Shown here piece after piece: positions 14,716 to 17,113 of a stretch of DNA of 17,113 nucleotides; within the stretch, counting starts at the first letter, position 1, and each line of letters opens with the position of its first letter. The stretch is from PNAI01 sp964575715 (GTDB lineage: Bacteria; Pseudomonadota; Alphaproteobacteria; Rhizobiales; Xanthobacteraceae), in NCBI GenBank assembly GCA_964575715.1, contig CAZNSG010000252.1, positions 1 to 17,113 on the forward strand, written 5' to 3'. The notes below the pieces were generated by a model. It saw only the letters and a list, made by a program, of their open reading frames with translations, was not told where the DNA came from and ran no database searches. The translations under genes were made by a program, and so were the position numbers.

Positions 14716-15990
14716 ATGGATGTCTCGCTCAAAGCGAACGGCGGCGCGGCGACGAACGCGAATATCCCCTCATCGATGGAATGGCCGCCCGGCGCGCTCA
14801 CCCGCATTCCGTTCTGGGTGTACCAGTCGCCCGAGCTCTACGCCCAGGAACAGCGCCGCATCTATGAAGGGCCGACCTGGAACTACCTCTGCCTCGAAGC
14901 CGAAGTCCCTAAGTCCGGCGACTACCGCACCACGTTCATGGGCGCGATGCCGGTCGTGGTGGCGCGCGATTTCGACAACGAAGTCTACGCCTTCGAGAAC
15001 CGCTGCGCCCATCGCGGCGCGCTGATCTGCCTCGATGGCGGCGGCAGCGCGCGCGATTTCACCTGCGTCTATCACGCCTGGAACTACGACCTTAAAGGCA
15101 ACCTCAAGGGCGTCGCCTTCGAGGACGGCGTCGGCGGCAAGGGCGGCATGGCGAAAACCTTCTGCCGCGACGATCACGGACCGCGCAAGCTGCGCATCGC
15201 GATTTTCTGCGGCCTGGTGTTCGGGAGTCTCAGCGACGACGTGCCGCCGATCGAGGAATATCTCGGCGACGAGATCGCCCGCCGCATCGCCCGCGTGCTG
15301 TGCAAGCCGGCCGTGGTGATCGGCCGCTTCACGCAAATGCTGCCCAACAACTGGAAGCTCTATTTCGAGAACGTCAAGGACACCTATCACGCCAGCCTCC
15401 TGCACACGTTCTTCACCACCTTCAAGATCAACCGCCTCTCCCAGCGCGGCGGCCTGGTGATCGATGCGAGCGGCGGCAATCATGCCAGCTACGCCATGCT
15501 CGACCCCACCGTCACCGGCGGCGACTATGCCCAGGCCGGCCTGCGCTCGGAAAACGAAGACCTGACGCTCACCGACAAGAGCCTCGTGACCTTCAAGGAC
15601 GAGTTTGGCGACGGCTGCTCCTTGCAAATCCTGACTGTGTTCCCCGGCCTTGTGGTGCAGCAAATCCAGAACGCGCTCGCCGTTCGCCAAGTGCTGCCAA
15701 AGGGACAAAATTCCACCGCGCTCAATTGGACCTACATCGGCTTCGCCGACGACACGCCAGAGCTGCGCCGCATGCGGCTGCGGCAAGGCAATCTCGCAGG
15801 CCCCGCGGGCTACGTGTCCATGGAAGATGGCGCGGTCGGCGGCTTCGTGCAGCGCGGCATTGCCGCCGCCGCCGATGAGCGCGCGGTGGTCGAAATGGGC
15901 GGCGCCGGTACCTCCAACGAGGGCACGCGCGCGACGGAAGCCTCCGTGCGCGGCTTCTGGAAAGCCTATCGCACGCACATGGGTATTTGA
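14716..15990 (+). CDS. aromatic ring-hydroxylating dioxygenase, Rieske alpha (large) subunit
   Basis: This catalytic subunit has 424 residues. The Rieske 2Fe-2S motif is complete: Cys97-x-His99 (CAHRG) and Cys117-x2-His120 (CVYHAWNYD), 17 residues apart. The mononuclear iron site is seen as Asp222, His225 and His230 in ENVKDTYHASLLH, with Asp371 in VSMEDGAVGG the likely third ligand. Asp222 is the usual bridge that carries electrons from a neighbouring Rieske centre. The N-terminal GPTWNYLCLEAEVPKSGDY is like the salicylate/anthranilate dioxygenase group (NagG, AndAc), so an aromatic acid substrate is plausible. The ATG at 14716 is favoured over GTG 14671, which would overlap the upstream gene. 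Its stop is 14 bases from the beta subunit start. Confidence 0.95.
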   Translation: MDVSLKANGGAATNANIPSSMEWPPGALTRIPFWVYQSPELYAQEQRRIYEGPTWNYLCLEAEVPKSGDYRTTFMGAMPVVVARDFDNEVYAFENRCAHRGALICLDGGGSARDFTCVYHAWNYDLKGNLKGVAFEDGVGGKGGMAKTFCRDDHGPRKLRIAIFCGLVFGSLSDDVPPIEEYLGDEIARRIARVLCKPAVVIGRFTQMLPNNWKLYFENVKDTYHASLLHTFFTTFKINRLSQRGGLVIDASGGNHASYAMLDPTVTGGDYAQAGLRSENEDLTLTDKSLVTFKDEFGDGCSLQILTVFPGLVVQQIQNALAVRQVLPKGQNSTALNWTYIGFADDTPELRRMRLRQGNLAGPAGYVSMEDGAVGGFVQRGIAAAADERAVVEMGGAGTSNEGTRATEASVRGFWKAYRTHMGI

Positions 15991-16004
15991 CTGGGAATCT
16001 GACG

Positions 16005-16478
16005 ATGACGGGGGAAATTTCTCTCGACCGCATCATCGCGGTGCAGGCGGCCTATGTCCGCTGCATCGATGCCAACGAACTGGAAGCCTGGCCGGATTTT
16101 TTCACCGAGTCATGTCTCTATAAGGTGACGACCGCCGAGAACCACAAGCAGGGCTTCGAGGCCGGTATCATCTATGCCGACACCAAGGGCATGCTGATCG
16201 ACCGCATCGTGTCCCTGCGGCAGGCCAACATCTACGAGAAGCAGAGCTACCGTCATATCCTCGGCCTGCCGACTATTCTCTCGAACGGCGGCGGCGAAGC
16301 GGAATGCGAAACGCCCTTCCTGGTGGCGCGCATCATGCACGATGGCCAGACCGATCTGTTCGCCACCGGCCGCTATCTCGACACCTGCCGGCGGGCGGGC
16401 GGCACCCTCAAATTCGCCCGCAAGATTGTCGTGTGCGACTCCTCGCGCATCGACACGCTGCTGGCGATCCCGCTGTGA
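16005..16478 (+). CDS. aromatic ring-hydroxylating dioxygenase, beta (small) subunit
   Basis: This 157-residue protein has the NTF2-like fold that forms the structural base of alpha3beta3 dioxygenases. It opens with the usual helix (SLDRIIAVQAAYVRCIDANE), followed by LEAWPDFFTESCLYKVTTAE. The conserved MLIDRIVSLRQANIYEKQSYRH region follows, then the paired strands ending in TLKFARKIVVCDSSRID. The length fits the family. The ATG at 16005 has GGGA about nine bases upstream; a TTG at 15987 would overlap the alpha stop and was not chosen. It has no catalytic residues of its own in this family. A palindromic repeat and 137 bases separate it from the reductase gene. Confidence 0.93.
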   Translation: MTGEISLDRIIAVQAAYVRCIDANELEAWPDFFTESCLYKVTTAENHKQGFEAGIIYADTKGMLIDRIVSLRQANIYEKQSYRHILGLPTILSNGGGEAECETPFLVARIMHDGQTDLFATGRYLDTCRRAGGTLKFARKIVVCDSSRIDTLLAIPL

Positions 16479-16493
16479 CTATGCCTAACCATT

Positions 16494-16592
16494 GTCATTC
16501 CGGGGCGCCGCGCAGCGGCGAGCCCGGAATCCATAATCACAGACCGGGGTTATGGATTCCGGGCCCGGCCCTTCGGGCCGTCCCGGAATGAC
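16494..16592. repeat. nested palindromic repeat inside the dioxygenase operon
   Basis: An outer pair GTCATTCCGGG (16494-16504) and CCCGGAATGAC (16582-16592) encloses a perfect 15-base pair, GCCCGGAATCCATAA (16522-16536) and TTATGGATTCCGGGC (16550-16564). GCCGCGCAGCGGC and GGCCCTTCGGGCC form two more small hairpins. This is the classic CATTCCGGG...GGAATCCATAA type of repeat seen widely in Bradyrhizobium-like genomes. It fills the gap between the beta subunit and reductase genes, so the operon message would carry a strong internal stem. Confidence 0.9.
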
Positions 16593-16615
16593 GAAAAGAT
16601 GTTCGGGCCCACATA

Positions 16616-17113
16616 ATGACCTTCACCGTCTCCGTCGAGGGTACCGTATTGCATTTTTCCTGCGAGCGCGGCGAGACGGTGCTCAATGCCGCCCAGCGCG
16701 CGGGCTACGAACTCCCCTACTCCTGCCGCAAGGGCGTCTGCGGCACCTGCAAATGCAAGCTCGCCTCCGGCGAAGTGCGCGCCTATACCGGCGATACGCT
16801 GTCCGCGCAGGAACAAGCCGCCGGCCAGGTACTACTCTGTCAGGCGCGACCGCGCTCGGACCTCGTGATCGCGCCGCGCGCGATCAAAAAAGTCGATCCG
16901 TTCGCCCGCCGCACGCTCACCGCTAGAGTCTTTCGCATCGCGCGCGTCGCCGAGGACGTCACCTTCGTGCATCTGCGCTTTCCCGCCGGCATCCGCGTGC
17001 ACTTCAAGGCCGGCCAGCATCTCGAAGTGATCCTGCCCGGCGGCGAGCGCCGCAATTTCTCCATGGCCAATCCGCCGCAGGAGAGCGACGGCGTGCAGCT
17101 GCACATCCGCCAT
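16616..17113 (+). CDS. ring-hydroxylating dioxygenase reductase, 2Fe-2S ferredoxin plus FAD domain (partial, cut by window end)
   Basis: This electron-transfer partner of the Rieske dioxygenase passes electrons from NAD(P)H through FAD and a plant-type 2Fe-2S centre. The first 166 residues are present. The ferredoxin domain comes first (about 1-90), with ligands Cys37, Cys42, Cys45 and Cys75 in SCRKGVCGTCKCKLASG and LLCQARP. A linker IKKVDPFARRTL leads into the FAD domain, where AGQHLEVILPGGERRNFSMA holds the R-x-F-S flavin motif. The NAD domain lies beyond 17113. This order (ferredoxin, FAD, NAD) is that of BenC-type reductases. The ATG at 16616 comes right after the palindromic repeat and has no strong ribosome-binding site. 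The reading frame is open to the window edge. Confidence 0.93.
   Translation, partial: MTFTVSVEGTVLHFSCERGETVLNAAQRAGYELPYSCRKGVCGTCKCKLASGEVRAYTGDTLSAQEQAAGQVLLCQARPRSDLVIAPRAIKKVDPFARRTLTARVFRIARVAEDVTFVHLRFPAGIRVHFKAGQHLEVILPGGERRNFSMANPPQESDGVQLHIRH

Noticed and set aside
16616..17113. Stand-alone ferredoxin
   Set aside because: The frame continues past the ferredoxin domain into a flavin-binding domain with the RNFS motif and is still open at the window end.

Overview
The window is GC-rich, densely coded and almost certainly from an alphaproteobacterium of the Hyphomicrobiales (Bradyrhizobium/Rhodopseudomonas/Xanthobacteraceae type). This rests on the minus-strand run ppx/gppA-like - rlmE - guaB - rsmB-like, on strong codon bias, and on several families of long GC-rich intergenic palindromes of the kind common in that order. 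No database search was possible, so the genus is not fixed.

Left part (1-8185), mostly minus strand, looks like core genome. From right to left it carries a Ppx/GppA phosphatase, the 23S rRNA 2'-O-methyltransferase RlmE, IMP dehydrogenase GuaB, a quinone-oxidoreductase-like MDR enzyme, a small SAM methyltransferase, a plus-strand membrane protein, a MAPEG protein and an RsmB-type rRNA cytosine methyltransferase. The MDR gene sits between the real guaB 3' end and a second, degenerate copy of the guaB 3' end (about 17 codons, stop included). It therefore looks like a gene that entered at the end of guaB.

Right part (8578-17113), all plus strand, looks like an accessory catabolic region. It holds a molybdopterin-binding large subunit of the xanthine dehydrogenase/CoxL type without its usual FAD and 2Fe-2S partners, an MFS transporter, a nitrilase, and a dioxygenase operon. 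The operon comprises a type I extradiol dioxygenase, a Rieske ring-hydroxylating dioxygenase alpha and beta subunit, and a ferredoxin-reductase electron-transfer protein cut by the window end. The last four together would make a complete set for dihydroxylating an aromatic ring and cleaving the resulting catechol. The nitrilase and transporter could feed in a nitrile-bearing substrate; that link is inference.

Intergenic palindromes lie at 187-350, 6925-7050, 8260-8308, 10955-11118 and 16494-16592. The last one interrupts the dioxygenase operon between the beta subunit and the reductase. I found no tRNA, rRNA, CRISPR array, transposase or integrase.
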